64,000 bases of DNA from Cryomorphaceae bacterium (lineage in GTDB: Bacteria > Bacteroidota > Bacteroidia > Flavobacteriales > ECT2AJA-044), in NCBI GenBank assembly GCA_017798125.1, contig CP059070.1:1798001-1862000 (forward strand), written 5' to 3'. Position 1 is the first letter of the stretch. Every line of letters starts with the position of its first letter. Positions 8,976 to 17,885 of this stretch are shown one piece after another. The notes under the pieces were generated by a model. That model saw only the letters and a list, made by a program, of their open reading frames with translations. It did no database searches and had not been told where the DNA came from. A program made the translations under genes and the position numbers.

Positions 8976-10222
8976 TCGTTTCTTCCTTCTATAGGATAAA
9001 CCGTCAGACCACTGCGAAGTTTAGGCTCAATGTAGGTGCTTTTTGGAGGCATCGTTTTACCCGCGTCAGAGATCCGCTTCAGTTGCTCCATGGAGACTGG
9101 ATGCAGAGCAAAAGCTACAGCGAATCCACCGGAGTCGACACTGGCCTCCAAGCCAATGACTCCTTTTCGTCCGTCGAGGAAGGAAACGCGCTCATCGCTC
9201 CGTAGATCCTCTATACCTAAGAGAGGAGTCAATACCTTTTCGGTAAGGATTTGCGCATCCAAATCAGCTACAGGATCAGAGGGGTCCACCGCTTGTCCAT
9301 CGTAGATGAGGCTGTACCATTCCCCGTCCAAATACATGGAGAAATCGTGCTTGGATCGCGGTAAGGGGTCCGTTCCTTGAGGAATTCTAGAGACCTGAAA
9401 ATGCTCTTCAACGGCTTTGCGAAAACGCTCTGCTGTATGCCCGTTGAGGTCCCGAACCAAACGGTTGAAGTCCCAAATGTGCAATTGACTTTCCGGCATT
9501 AAAAGAGCCATGAAGTAACGACATGTACCGTTCTCACGGGCTTCTGAGCTGTTGCTGCAGATTTCTTCGGAAAGGAGTGCAGATGACGCACAGCGGTGAT
9601 GGCCATCGGCGATGTACATCGCTGGAATACGCTGGAAGTAGCTTTCAATGGAGTGATGGTCTTCCTCTTCGTCAATAGTCCACAATCTATGAAGATGACC
9701 GTCCGTGGTATAGAACTCGTATTCAGGACGTTCCATGCGGTGACGAGCCACAATAACATCAAGTCCAGGGACATCTGGGTAGGACAGCAATACAGGCTCT
9801 GCATTGAAGTCGGTCACCTTAAGGTACTCTTTAAACATGGCTTCACGGGCACTTAAGGTGTCTTCGTGTTTGCGAATCGTGCCTTCAGCATAATCGTCAA
9901 CAGCTGCTCCGCCGATAATGCCCATAAAGCTTCTACCGCGGACAACTTGTTCGTAAAGGTAGTAGGCGGGTTTCTCGTCCTGAACAAAATAACCTTCGTC
10001 CATGAATCGATGGAATTCCGATCGAACCGCTTCAAACTTTTCCGGACCGTACAGCTTTTCGCCTTCCCAATCTGGATTGATGACGCGAAGAAAGGTATAG
10101 GGGTTGTTTTCGAGCTTGTCCTTCAAGGCAGGCTCGGAATACGTCATGTAACTGCGCGTCGCAACCAGGTGCACCAAGTCGCGTGGCGGTCGTATGGCCC
10201 GAAAGGGGATAATCTTCGCCAA
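8972..10222 (-). CDS. DUF1015 family protein
   Basis: A 416-residue cytoplasmic protein with the DUF1015 hallmarks: AKIIPFRAIRPP at the N-terminus, then YYLYEQVVRGRSFMGIIGGAAVDDYAEG, IADGHHRCASSA and TYIEPKLRSGLTVY at the end. Function is unknown in general, but it is nearly always beside serA and serC in Bacteroidota, as here, suggesting a role in serine or amino-acid metabolism. The start is TTG (10222). A TACCTTTA box (10248-10255) could give it a separate promoter. Confidence 0.85.
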   Translation of the reverse strand: MAKIIPFRAIRPPRDLVHLVATRSYMTYSEPALKDKLENNPYTFLRVINPDWEGEKLYGPEKFEAVRSEFHRFMDEGYFVQDEKPAYYLYEQVVRGRSFMGIIGGAAVDDYAEGTIRKHEDTLSAREAMFKEYLKVTDFNAEPVLLSYPDVPGLDVIVARHRMERPEYEFYTTDGHLHRLWTIDEEEDHHSIESYFQRIPAMYIADGHHRCASSALLSEEICSNSSEARENGTCRYFMALLMPESQLHIWDFNRLVRDLNGHTAERFRKAVEEHFQVSRIPQGTDPLPRSKHDFSMYLDGEWYSLIYDGQAVDPSDPVADLDAQILTEKVLTPLLGIEDLRSDERVSFLDGRKGVIGLEASVDSGGFAVAFALHPVSMEQLKRISDAGKTMPPKSTYIEPKLRSGLTVYPIEGRNE

Positions 10223-10247
10223 GGCGTTTCTTTTTGTGTGTGAACCG

Positions 10248-10255
10248 TAAAGGTA
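10248..10255 (-). promoter_or_regulatory. Possible -7 box for DUF1015-YggS
   Basis: TACCTTTA on the reverse strand, one base off TAnnTTTG, 25 bases before the TTG start, in the short gap after serA. Confidence 0.35.
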
Positions 10256-10261
10256 GTAAGC

Positions 10262-11218
10262 TTAGGCGAAGTGCTCGATGAGGTAACCGGCCATTTCGCT
10301 TCCGATTCGATCTTGAGCTTCTTCTGTAGCCGCACCAATGTGAGGGCTTAGGCTCAATTTTGGGTGCATCAAGACTTGAACCGGAGGTGTGGGCTCGTTC
10401 TCAAATACATCGAGTGCAGCAAAGCTCAAGTGCTCATCATCGAGGGCTTTCAGTAAAGCCGCTTCGTCAATTACTCCACCTCGTGCAGCATTGACAACGG
10501 CGGCACCAGCCTTCATTTTGCCGAATTCTTCTGCGCCCAAGACGTACTTTCCATCTGCTTGAGCAGGCATGTGAAGGGTGATGAAGTCAGACTGTGCTAC
10601 GACGTCTTCCTTACTCATGCTCTCAAAAGCAAAAGACAGGCTCTGACCGTCGTAAAAGGACAAGTCGAGACTCACATTCTCTAGGAAAGGGTCGTGATAT
10701 ACAACCTTCATTCCAGCACCGAGTGCAATCCTGGCCGTAGCTTGGCCAATTCGACCAAATCCAAGTACACCTAAGGTTTTTCCGCGTAATTCGCGTCCGC
10801 TGGCGTAGGCTTTCTTGAGTCCTTTGAAGTTGGTTTCTCCTTCAAGAGGCATTTCACGATTCGCACTGTACAAGAAACGCACACCTCCGTACAGGTGGGC
10901 AAAGACTAACTCGGCTACGGACTCTGAAGAAGCGGCAGGAGTGTTTTGAACGCGAATGCCCTTTGAACGACCGTATTCTACGTCAATATTGTCCATTCCA
11001 ACACCTCCACGTCCAACGAATTTGAGCCCTGGGCAAGCATCCATGAGGTCTTTACGCACCTTCGTTGCTGAACGAACGAGTAGGGCGGCCACATCATTTT
11101 CGTTGATAAAGTTTGCCAACTGTTCTTGAGCAACTTTATTGAGGAGTACCTCGTGTCCGGCTTCTTCGAGCATGGTTACGCCCACGGCAGCCATGCCGTC
11201 ATTTGCCAATATTTTCAT
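10262..11218 (-). CDS. serA: D-3-phosphoglycerate dehydrogenase-type 2-hydroxyacid dehydrogenase
   Basis: First enzyme of serine synthesis, oxidising 3-phosphoglycerate with NAD. The 318-residue protein (start MKILANDGM, ATG at 11218, one base after the serC stop) has the nucleotide-binding GVLGFGRIGQATARIALGAG, the arginine in NAARGGVIDEAAL, and the catalytic histidine in LSPHIGAATEEAQ. It is the short form without a C-terminal regulatory ACT domain. An in-frame ATG at 11239 would overlap serC and is less likely. Pairing with serC makes the assignment more secure. Confidence 0.92.
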   Translation of the reverse strand: MKILANDGMAAVGVTMLEEAGHEVLLNKVAQEQLANFINENDVAALLVRSATKVRKDLMDACPGLKFVGRGGVGMDNIDVEYGRSKGIRVQNTPAASSESVAELVFAHLYGGVRFLYSANREMPLEGETNFKGLKKAYASGRELRGKTLGVLGFGRIGQATARIALGAGMKVVYHDPFLENVSLDLSFYDGQSLSFAFESMSKEDVVAQSDFITLHMPAQADGKYVLGAEEFGKMKAGAAVVNAARGGVIDEAALLKALDDEHLSFAALDVFENEPTPPVQVLMHPKLSLSPHIGAATEEAQDRIGSEMAGYLIEHFA

Positions 11219-11219
11219 C

Positions 11220-12296
11220 TTAACCGAATTGCTGTTCAAAGTTCTTCATGACATCTACGAGTACCTGCACGCTTTCCAGAGGAAGGGCGTTGTACATAGA
11301 CGCTCGATATCCGCCCACGGAGCGGTGACCCTTAAGGCCGTTGATGTCGGCACCTTGCCACATCTCATCAAATTTGGGTGCCAGATCTTCATTCTCTAAC
11401 AAGAAACAAGCGTTCATGTTGGAGCGACTCGCTACCTCTGCAGTTCCCTTAAACATCGGGTTGCGATCGATTTCACCGTAAAGAAGATCAGCTTTAGCTT
11501 GGTTGAGCGCTTCAGCACCGGCAATACCGCCGTTCGCTTTAAGATGGCGCAAGGTCAACATGGACGCGTAAATAGGGAATACCGGAGGCGTATTGAACAT
11601 ACTGTCTTTGCTCAAGTGAACATCGTAGTCCAACATCGATGGAATGGTTCTTCCTGTCTTTCCCAAGATTTCTTTTTTCACGAGCACGAGTGTAGCTCCG
11701 GCAGGTCCCATATTCTTCTGGGCTCCGGCGTAAATCAAATCGAACTTGGTGAAGTCCATTACTCGACTGAAGATGTCCGAAGACATGTCGCATACCATGG
11801 GTACATGCGTCTCTGGGAACTGTTTTATGGACGTCCCGAAAATCGTATTGTTCGAGGTGCAGTGGAAGTAGTCTGCGTCTTCTGGGATGTTGTATTGGGA
11901 TGGAATGTAGTTGTAGTTGGCGTCTTTTGAGCTGGCCACGACATCTACTTCACCAAAGAGCTTGGCTTCCTTGATGGCTTTATTGGACCATGTCCCCGTA
12001 TCGAGGTATGCCGCCTTTCCGTTTTCCGCCTTCATGAGGTTGTTCACCACCATCAAAAACTGCATGCTGGCACCGCCCCCTAAAAAGAGCGCTTCATAAT
12101 CATCCCCGAGTCCGAGAAGTTCTTTGGACAAAGAGCGCGCCTCTTCCATGATGGCGACAAATTCTTTAGATCGGTGAGAGATTTCGAGGAGGGAGAGGCC
12201 CATGCCGTCGAGGTCGAGAATTGCCTGTGCAGATTGCTCGAAAACGCTTTGTTGGAGGATACACGGTCCGGCGCTGTAGTTGTGCTTTTTCATCAT
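11220..12296 (-). CDS. serC: Phosphoserine aminotransferase
   Basis: A 358-residue class V PLP aminotransferase converting 3-phosphohydroxypyruvate to phosphoserine. Start HNYSAGPCILQQSVFEQ and MGLSLLEISHRSKEF are family hallmarks; the PLP-lysine is in IYAGAQKNMGPAG. Two adjacent ATG codons (12296 and 12293) could serve. A perfect -7 box lies at 12313-12320. It heads the operon serC-serA and probably DUF1015 and YggS. Confidence 0.96.
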   Translation of the reverse strand: MMKKHNYSAGPCILQQSVFEQSAQAILDLDGMGLSLLEISHRSKEFVAIMEEARSLSKELLGLGDDYEALFLGGGASMQFLMVVNNLMKAENGKAAYLDTGTWSNKAIKEAKLFGEVDVVASSKDANYNYIPSQYNIPEDADYFHCTSNNTIFGTSIKQFPETHVPMVCDMSSDIFSRVMDFTKFDLIYAGAQKNMGPAGATLVLVKKEILGKTGRTIPSMLDYDVHLSKDSMFNTPPVFPIYASMLTLRHLKANGGIAGAEALNQAKADLLYGEIDRNPMFKGTAEVASRSNMNACFLLENEDLAPKFDEMWQGADINGLKGHRSVGGYRASMYNALPLESVQVLVDVMKNFEQQFG

Positions 12297-12312
12297 GCAG
12301 AGTTTAACGCCC

Positions 12313-12320
12313 CAAAAATA
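12313..12320 (-). promoter_or_regulatory. Promoter -7 box for serC-serA
   Basis: TATTTTTG on the reverse strand, an exact TAnnTTTG match, 16 bases before the serC ATG. Confidence 0.55.
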
Positions 12321-12380
12321 AGCATTATAGGGAGCTCTCCATATGATGATAAAGTTACTTTTTACAGGTTGTGAACAGGT

Positions 12381-13229
12381 CTATCGATTGTTGACTTCGA
12401 CGTCTTCAACCAGCCAAAATTCACCATCTCGGAACTCGATCGCGTCATAGCTAAAATCTGGGATGTAGAAGGCGTACATCCCAGGTTGGGCACCTTCTTT
12501 AGGAACCAAATGGTCAAAGACGTACATCCCTAACTTTCGATTCCACCGGAAACTCACGCCCGCATCTTCACCATACTCTAAGATGAATCGCGTTCTCGGG
12601 TTGCTGTCCACGTGGATGATGGGTTTTCCGAATCGCGGCCGATCCGCAATATCGAAGGTCAGAATTTCGAAAATCTTCATGTTGGAGAAGGGATCCTTTC
12701 CATTCCACCCCAGCAAGGTGTACAGGACTTCGCCTTTGTACCGCTCCTTGCGAATTTCGTAGTACAGGCAGCCAAACCAATTGTCCGCATCTCCAAGGGC
12801 AAAATCTCGATTTTCCATGCCCTGATGGTTGTCGAAAAGCTCGACGACGCGGAATTCCTCTTCACCGGGGATTTGAATAAAGCCATAGAACTCATGAAGC
12901 CCGTTCTCCAAAGGAAGCATCCAGGTGTAGATGCGGAACTTTTCATCCGGAGCCATGAGTTTGGAAACCGTGGTCAATCGATCGAAGCGGTAGCGGAAAC
13001 TCTCCTTTTGCTTCAACATTTCGCGAAAGCCTGCACGCATCACTTCGTTGTGGTAGCGCTTGAGGGAATCGGACCGGCCGTTCAATACGACTTGGCCCAT
13101 CATGCCGAGCTCATCTTCCCATAGATCCATGGTGGTCTTTTCGATACCGTAGGTGCGGACCGTGTCTTCGGACTGAGCTATCGCGCCGTAGGCGCAGAGG
13201 AGGAGAAGAAAGGCGAGGAGCTTGTTCAT
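12381..13229 (-). CDS. Secreted protein of unknown function
   Basis: A 282-residue protein with a signal peptide (MNKLLAFLLLLCAYGAIAQ, cleavage after AIA). The mature protein is charged, with no repeats, membrane segments or metal motifs that I recognise; a run near residue 100 (FRIYTWMLPLENGLHEFYGF) and the region FILEYGEDAGVSFRWNRKLGMYVFDHL look like a beta-rich soluble domain. There is no T9SS-type C-terminal domain. It probably acts in the periplasm. It follows the ferredoxin gene on the same strand, but a terminator separates them. No promoter box was recognised. Confidence 0.7.
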   Translation of the reverse strand: MNKLLAFLLLLCAYGAIAQSEDTVRTYGIEKTTMDLWEDELGMMGQVVLNGRSDSLKRYHNEVMRAGFREMLKQKESFRYRFDRLTTVSKLMAPDEKFRIYTWMLPLENGLHEFYGFIQIPGEEEFRVVELFDNHQGMENRDFALGDADNWFGCLYYEIRKERYKGEVLYTLLGWNGKDPFSNMKIFEILTFDIADRPRFGKPIIHVDSNPRTRFILEYGEDAGVSFRWNRKLGMYVFDHLVPKEGAQPGMYAFYIPDFSYDAIEFRDGEFWLVEDVEVNNR

Positions 13230-13262
13230 GTGTTTATAACGCTGTTCTCGTCACGATGATAC

Positions 13263-13291
13263 AAAAAAGCCGCTCCTTTTCAGCAGCGGCT
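13263..13291 (-). terminator. Intrinsic terminator after ferredoxin gene
   Basis: On the reverse strand AGCCGCT and AGCGGCT form a perfect 7-bp stem with a 10-base loop, followed by six T. It lies directly after the ferredoxin stop codon. Confidence 0.8.
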
Positions 13292-13312
13292 CTTCCGAAT
13301 AATATCGTCTGA

Positions 13313-13660
13313 TTAGAGGTGGAGAAAGTCCTTTTTCTCCAAAAGCTCCGATTCGCTTTCTACGTGTGCTTCATCCGGTACGCAGCAATCTACTGGGCAA
13401 ACGGCCGCGCACTGTGGCTCTTCGTGGAAGCCTTGGCACTCGGTGCATTTATCGGTTACGATGTAGTACACGTCATAATCCACAGGCTCTTGCGCATCAT
13501 CCGCATCCGCTGAAATTCCGGTCTTAGAAGTCACTTGACCACTCAAGCTCGTACCATCGCTAAAGCGCCATTCCTCGCCGCCTTCATAAATCGCGTTGTT
13601 TGGGCATTCGGGTTCGCAAGCTCCGCAGTTGATGCATTCGTCTGTGATCTTAATGGCCAT
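13313..13660 (-). CDS. Dicluster [4Fe-4S] ferredoxin
   Basis: A 115-residue ferredoxin. The first cluster motif is [20 protein letters not shown] at residues 11-30, and the second set is [22 protein letters not shown] near residue 75-95, separated by an insertion that is typical of the Bacteroidota form. It carries electrons in the cytoplasm, partner unknown. The gene is divergent from an acyl-CoA reductase with which it is commonly clustered. Promoter box at 13702-13709, terminator at 13263-13291. Confidence 0.93.
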   Translation of the reverse strand: MAIKITDECINCGACEPECPNNAIYEGGEEWRFSDGTSLSGQVTSKTGISADADDAQEPVDYDVYYIVTDKCTECQGFHEEPQCAAVCPVDCCVPDEAHVESESELLEKKDFLHL

Positions 13661-13688
13661 AGGGCAAGTCTTTTTGGGGTTACAATCG

Positions 13689-13696
13689 TACCTTTG
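13689..13696 (+). promoter_or_regulatory. Promoter -7 box for acyl-CoA reductase
   Basis: TACCTTTG, exact consensus, 30 bases before the ATG at 13727. It lies only five bases from the opposing ferredoxin box, so the two promoters must overlap. Confidence 0.55.
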
Positions 13697-13701
13697 AACG
13701 G

Positions 13702-13709
13702 CAAATATA
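13702..13709 (-). promoter_or_regulatory. Promoter -7 box for ferredoxin
   Basis: TATATTTG on the reverse strand, exact consensus, 41 bases before the ferredoxin ATG at 13660. Confidence 0.55.
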
Positions 13710-13726
13710 ACAACAAATCACTGTCA

Positions 13727-14788
13727 ATGTTTCCCTTAGAGGACCGCAAAAACGCCTTGATTTCACTTGGCCGCTTTCTCGCCCAATTTGGCCCTGAGGG
13801 CCAGCGCGATGAGCATCCGCTGAACCACGATTACTACGACGCCTTTGCGACGCTTCTCGATCACCAATTCACCAAGAATGCTTGGTTCACTCCGGAAAAC
13901 GTCCGCTTCGCGGTCGGTGCTTGGGGAATGGCCCTACGGGCCGATGCGGTGAACGAGTGGTTCCAGCGCGAGCAGCCGTCCGAGGACCTCTCTGATCGCA
14001 AGGTCGGCGTAATTATGGCCGGAAATATTCCGCTGGTCGGAATGCACGATTTGCTGAGTGTAGTGGCCTCTGGACATCAGCTCGTCGCCAAATTGAGCAG
14101 TGATGACGCCCATTTGATTCCGGTCATCGGTCGGCTTTTGGAAGAGACCGCTCCTGCACTTAAGGGGCGTTTGGCCTTTACTGAAGAAACGCTAGGAGAC
14201 GTCGATGCCGTCATTGCCACGGGATCGGGGAACACGGCTAGATACTTTGAGTATTACTTCCGCGACAAGCCGGCTCTGATTCGCCGCAACCGAAGTTCTG
14301 TAGCCATTTTGGATGGCTCTGAAACACCTGAGGAGCTCGACGGTTTGGCGGATGACGTCTTCCGTTACTTCGGGATGGGATGTCGAAGCGTTTCTAAGGT
14401 ATACGTGCCCGAAGGCTACGATCTCGATCAACTCTTTGGGGCATTTTACCGCTTCAAGGACATCATCGATAACAACAAATACGCCAACAACTACGACTAC
14501 CACAAGGCCATCTTCTTGATGAATCGGGACGATATCACCGAAAATGGATTCGTCTTGCTCAAGCAGTCCGAAAAGTTGGCCGCCCCAGTCAGTACCGTGT
14601 TTTATGAGGAGTATTCAGACCTTGATGCGGTTCGCAATCAACTGTCTTTAGCGAAGGATGAGCTCCAGTGTATCGTGAGCAAAGATCATGAATGGCCCCT
14701 GCACGTAGCTCCAGGTCAAACCCAGCGCCCCGAGCTTTGGGAATACGCGGATGGGGTGAATGTTATGAAATTCTTGAAGGCGGTTTAA
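13727..14788 (+). CDS. LuxC-like acyl-CoA reductase
   Basis: A 353-residue protein of the aldehyde-dehydrogenase superfamily, close to LuxC fatty-acid reductases. The motif VGVIMAGNIPLVGMHDLLSV and the region IATGSGNTARYFEYYF are characteristic, and the probable catalytic cysteine is in RYFGMGCRSVSKVYVPEGY. It would reduce an acyl thioester to an aldehyde. The open frame extends upstream to 13535 through the ferredoxin gene, but the promoter box at 13689 and the start of homology set the ATG at 13727. A hairpin motif copy (13931-13945) encodes A-L-R-A-D in frame. Confidence 0.83.
   Translation: MFPLEDRKNALISLGRFLAQFGPEGQRDEHPLNHDYYDAFATLLDHQFTKNAWFTPENVRFAVGAWGMALRADAVNEWFQREQPSEDLSDRKVGVIMAGNIPLVGMHDLLSVVASGHQLVAKLSSDDAHLIPVIGRLLEETAPALKGRLAFTEETLGDVDAVIATGSGNTARYFEYYFRDKPALIRRNRSSVAILDGSETPEELDGLADDVFRYFGMGCRSVSKVYVPEGYDLDQLFGAFYRFKDIIDNNKYANNYDYHKAIFLMNRDDITENGFVLLKQSEKLAAPVSTVFYEEYSDLDAVRNQLSLAKDELQCIVSKDHEWPLHVAPGQTQRPELWEYADGVNVMKFLKAV
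13931..13945 (+). repeat. Hairpin motif copy (core form) in acyl-CoA reductase gene
   Basis: Exact GCCCTACGGGCCGAT, sense to the gene and read as A-L-R-A-D. Confidence 0.75.
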
Positions 14789-14808
14789 TGACTTTACTAG
14801 CCGGGGAG

Positions 14809-16314
14809 CTACTCTTTTACAAAGCGGTTAAGGCTATTTCGGACCTCTAAAAAATATAGGCCCGATTTCAATTCCGACACATCTACGCACTCACATTCTG
14901 CGTCGTATGGAACAAGTGCAATGAACCGCCCTTCAGGGCCATACACCCTTAACTTCTCATTGTGGAGAGGAGCACGACCACCTATGAATACGGTATTCTC
15001 ACAGGGGTTTGGATAAAGGATCGAAGGCCTTCTCGGTTCGTTTAATCCCGCAGTGGCAGCGCATTGATCGATTTGCCCAAACTGCTCGATGGCGTTAAAG
15101 ACATCTTGCTCCACAGTATAGAAGACAGACTGATTGTTACTCTGATAACCCATACCTACACCATTCGTTACGAATACGAAGCCTACTTTTCGAATGGTAT
15201 CGAAATAGGCATCACTAACTAAGCCGTATGCCTCACCCGTATGACCAAACATTTGCTGGCTTCCAGAAAGGGCAACATCGTTTCCTGGATAAGAAGTAAT
15301 CCGGTGCATGCCCAGTCCCCAACTTCGAAAGAGTCCGAAGTATGGATTGCCGTTGACCCCGTTGTAAGACCATTGATTGGAGCTCATCTGAAGGCACGCT
15401 GCCGGTGAAAGGAGGGTTGCACCATTCCACGTTCCTTGATTCATGAGGCAAAGGAATAAAACGCTTAAGTCCTCCGCTGAACATCTGAACCCTCCTTGCG
15501 GTGCGAATCGTCCTCCGTTAGTCCCGGGCAAATACCCTATTGTGTTTCCTGGAGGTAGTGGAGTGCCTTGATAGTCATCTACTTGTGCCGTCCAAACGCC
15601 CCCTGGCTTACGGTAGAGGACAGCTAGCTCATTTAAGTCTTGAAGATCTGAAACGTTGAATGATGCATCTAAGCCCAATGGCTGGGAAATGTTTTGTTTG
15701 CAATAGACGTCAAACCGGAGTTGTGATACCGCTTCGACAATGGTTCCAAGAATGACGTAGTTGATGTTGGCGTAGTTAAAGTACTGGCCGGGTATTGTTT
15801 GGTTGAATTGGGTGGCATCGTAATAAGCCCCTGCGGGTTGAAGTAGTGCGTTCAGGTTTGGGATTGGGGTGCTGTTGTAGGTTGCGCTTAAAAAACTGGA
15901 ATAGGTAGGCCCATCAATAATTGACGAGGTATGAGATAATAGCATACGCACCGTAATGGAATCACTCGTATAATGAGGATTCGATACAGCATATCCGAGA
16001 TAAGTATTGATGTTTTCGTCTAGATCAATCAAGCCTTGATCGACCAATTGCATAACGGCAATTGCCGTAACGGTCTTGGATATACTCGCTACTCGGTATT
16101 TCGTGTCAGAAGTAACCGCGATGCCTCTCCCGTAGTCAGCTGTGCCGAATTCGTGGCTTGCAATGACCCCGTTTTCACAGAAAAGGACAAGGGAGCCGCC
16201 CATCATATCGTTTTGTACACCGATATGGCTAAAGGCCGAGTCGAGACTCTGAGCAGTTAGGTTATAGCCGACGAGTAGGCATATACTCAGACAAATTCTA
16301 CTCCAACCGTTCAT
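14809..16314 (-). CDS. Secreted class C beta-lactamase-fold serine hydrolase with T9SS sorting domain
   Basis: A 501-residue exported protein (signal peptide near MNGWSRICLSICLLVGYNLTA). The serine-hydrolase triad motifs are visible: S-x-x-K in VASISKTVTAI, Y-x-N in FNYANINYVI, and H-T-G in MFGHTGEAYG. The last 80 residues, from SILYPNPCENTVFIGG to SGLYFLEVRNS, match a type A C-terminal domain that directs proteins through the type IX secretion system. It could be a D-alanyl-peptidase or esterase; true beta-lactamase activity is not implied. An upstream ATG at 16341 exists. It overlaps the neighbour's stop by 17 bases. Confidence 0.85.
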   Translation of the reverse strand: MNGWSRICLSICLLVGYNLTAQSLDSAFSHIGVQNDMMGGSLVLFCENGVIASHEFGTADYGRGIAVTSDTKYRVASISKTVTAIAVMQLVDQGLIDLDENINTYLGYAVSNPHYTSDSITVRMLLSHTSSIIDGPTYSSFLSATYNSTPIPNLNALLQPAGAYYDATQFNQTIPGQYFNYANINYVILGTIVEAVSQLRFDVYCKQNISQPLGLDASFNVSDLQDLNELAVLYRKPGGVWTAQVDDYQGTPLPPGNTIGYLPGTNGGRFAPQGGFRCSAEDLSVLFLCLMNQGTWNGATLLSPAACLQMSSNQWSYNGVNGNPYFGLFRSWGLGMHRITSYPGNDVALSGSQQMFGHTGEAYGLVSDAYFDTIRKVGFVFVTNGVGMGYQSNNQSVFYTVEQDVFNAIEQFGQIDQCAATAGLNEPRRPSILYPNPCENTVFIGGRAPLHNEKLRVYGPEGRFIALVPYDAECECVDVSELKSGLYFLEVRNSLNRFVKE

Positions 16315-17773
16315 ATGCGCCGAGATCCGGACCGATGTCATTTAGTCTTGGGTTTCCAAGCAGGTCAAAGGGAATCTGCTGGCTCAGCGAGAGCTTGGCG
16401 ATGTTCTGGGCGCCGCTCAAAGTATCGAGCTGATTATCCCCGTTAAAGGGATCCACAAACTTAGGGTCCACATTCCAAGAGATTTGATCGAACTGTGTGG
16501 GGTCGCTGAAATCGATCCACGGTTGGTTGGCGTAATCGTTTTGGTTTAAACGAATGATGCTGTGCTCAAAGAAGTACTCAAATTGACGATCATCATCTCG
16601 ATCGAAGCCTAACTCATTCGTATTATTTCCGTAGATAATGCAGTTCCCGAAATAAGCCTCTTCCAAATCTCTGGGGATGATGTTCCCGTTGATGTCCTCG
16701 TACCAGTTATTCAAAAGAACCGCAGGGGTACCACGCGAACCACCCACCCAGTAGGCGCTCATAGTACAGTGCTCAAAGCGATATCTTCCTCCAATCTGGC
16801 ACACCACATTGTGGATTCCGCAATTGCTGATCTCCACATTTTGCGCCAATAGGTCTGTTCCTTGACCCAGGATTCCCACGGAGGCCATGTTTCTAATAAT
16901 GGAGTTTCGAATGGTTAGATTTCGCTGACCAACGCCCGGCACGGTGTCTACGCGAAGTCCGACCGTTCCGTTTTTAATGGTGGCGTATTCAATTTCATTG
17001 TCTCTAGATCCGGCACTCAACCAAATAAAACCCCATTGCCCCGGTTCTTCTTCGAATTCAGGCTCAAGGCGATCTCCTTGAATGAGGACGTGATTAGCCT
17101 CTTGCCCCTGAATCTTCAAGGTGCCCCCATTGAAGACCCATAGAACGGCTTGGTCGTGCAGATGGACGTTCGCTCCAGCCGTGATGTCCAATTGGCAATC
17201 CGTATCCACCACAGCAAAGCCATAGATAACGTGGGGTTTATCATTGAGCCACACATCATTGCAATCAATAATGGAGTAGCGGAGGATCACGTTGCCTTCA
17301 CTGTCGGTCAGATCGGTGTCGGGGTAGTGGAAGTAGGCGTCTTGCCCCCAAGCTTCCATAATGACGCGCTGTTGGTTGCCATTGGTGTTGCAGATGACGC
17401 TGTCTTCTAGAATGAGTGGATTGTTGTCGTTATTCGGGTCAATAGTGACTTCTGCAAACACGTATATACTGTCTCCACCGTCGAGTACAATATTGTTTAG
17501 CTCGTTGGAAGGTGTTCCGTTGATGTTCAATCGAAACTTACTGTTGTCACCGCCGGCTAAGGCAATACGGTCAATTTCAACGGCTTGATCGTTCCGGTTG
17601 TAGATTTTGAAACTGCGCGTCGCGGAACCAATAGTGGTGAAGACGGTATCAAATATGACCGTATCTTTGCTGAAGCTCAGTTTAGCTGCAGGATCAGTAG
17701 TGATTTGCTGCTCTTTTCGACAAGCCGCGAAGAGAAGGACAACACCGAGCAAAATGAATGTTCCGATACGCAT
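16298..17773 (-). CDS. Lipoprotein with right-handed beta-helix domain
   Basis: A 491-residue protein starting MRIGTFILLGVVLLFAACRKEQQ, so the lipobox is FAAC with the acylated cysteine at residue 18. After a beta-sandwich-like region (SFKIYNRNDQAVEIDRIAL) comes a beta-helix pattern of short turns, such as IEYATIKNGTVGLRV, LTIRNSIIRNMASVGILG and LLAQNVEISNCGIHNVVC. The pectate-lyase-like fold suggests polysaccharide binding, but no catalytic residues stand out. The -7 box (17779-17786) ends five bases before the ATG, so the mRNA is predicted to be leaderless. Confidence 0.8.
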   Translation of the reverse strand: MRIGTFILLGVVLLFAACRKEQQITTDPAAKLSFSKDTVIFDTVFTTIGSATRSFKIYNRNDQAVEIDRIALAGGDNSKFRLNINGTPSNELNNIVLDGGDSIYVFAEVTIDPNNDNNPLILEDSVICNTNGNQQRVIMEAWGQDAYFHYPDTDLTDSEGNVILRYSIIDCNDVWLNDKPHVIYGFAVVDTDCQLDITAGANVHLHDQAVLWVFNGGTLKIQGQEANHVLIQGDRLEPEFEEEPGQWGFIWLSAGSRDNEIEYATIKNGTVGLRVDTVPGVGQRNLTIRNSIIRNMASVGILGQGTDLLAQNVEISNCGIHNVVCQIGGRYRFEHCTMSAYWVGGSRGTPAVLLNNWYEDINGNIIPRDLEEAYFGNCIIYGNNTNELGFDRDDDRQFEYFFEHSIIRLNQNDYANQPWIDFSDPTQFDQISWNVDPKFVDPFNGDNQLDTLSGAQNIAKLSLSQQIPFDLLGNPRLNDIGPDLGAYERLE

Positions 17774-17778
17774 GGGTG

Positions 17779-17786
17779 CAAAAGTA
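17779..17786 (-). promoter_or_regulatory. Promoter -7 box, leaderless arrangement
   Basis: TACTTTTG, exact consensus, then CACCC, then the ATG of the beta-helix lipoprotein: only five bases between box and start codon. Confidence 0.6.
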
Positions 17787-17853
17787 TACAATCATGTACG
17801 AAGGATTAACGAATTTATTTTCTCAAAGGGTTGGTGAATTTGGTATAACTCCG

Positions 17854-17861
17854 TATTTTTG
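17854..17861 (+). promoter_or_regulatory. Promoter of rpmE2
   Basis: TATTTTTG, exact consensus, with TTG at 17831-17833 as the -33 element and a 20-base spacer. The start codon is 24 bases after the box. Confidence 0.65.
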
Positions 17862-17885
17862 CGCTCCCAATTAAAGGTAGAAGAC

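Noticed and set aside
13393-13408. GGGCAAACGGCCGCGC as a hairpin motif copy in the ferredoxin gene
   Set aside because: Lacks the GAT tail and may be chance in a GC-rich stretch.
13790-13811. GGCCCTGAGGGCC-type palindromes (also at 14928 and 30100)
   Set aside because: They encode ordinary G-P-E-G and lack the GAT; may be related to the motif family but are too weak to include.
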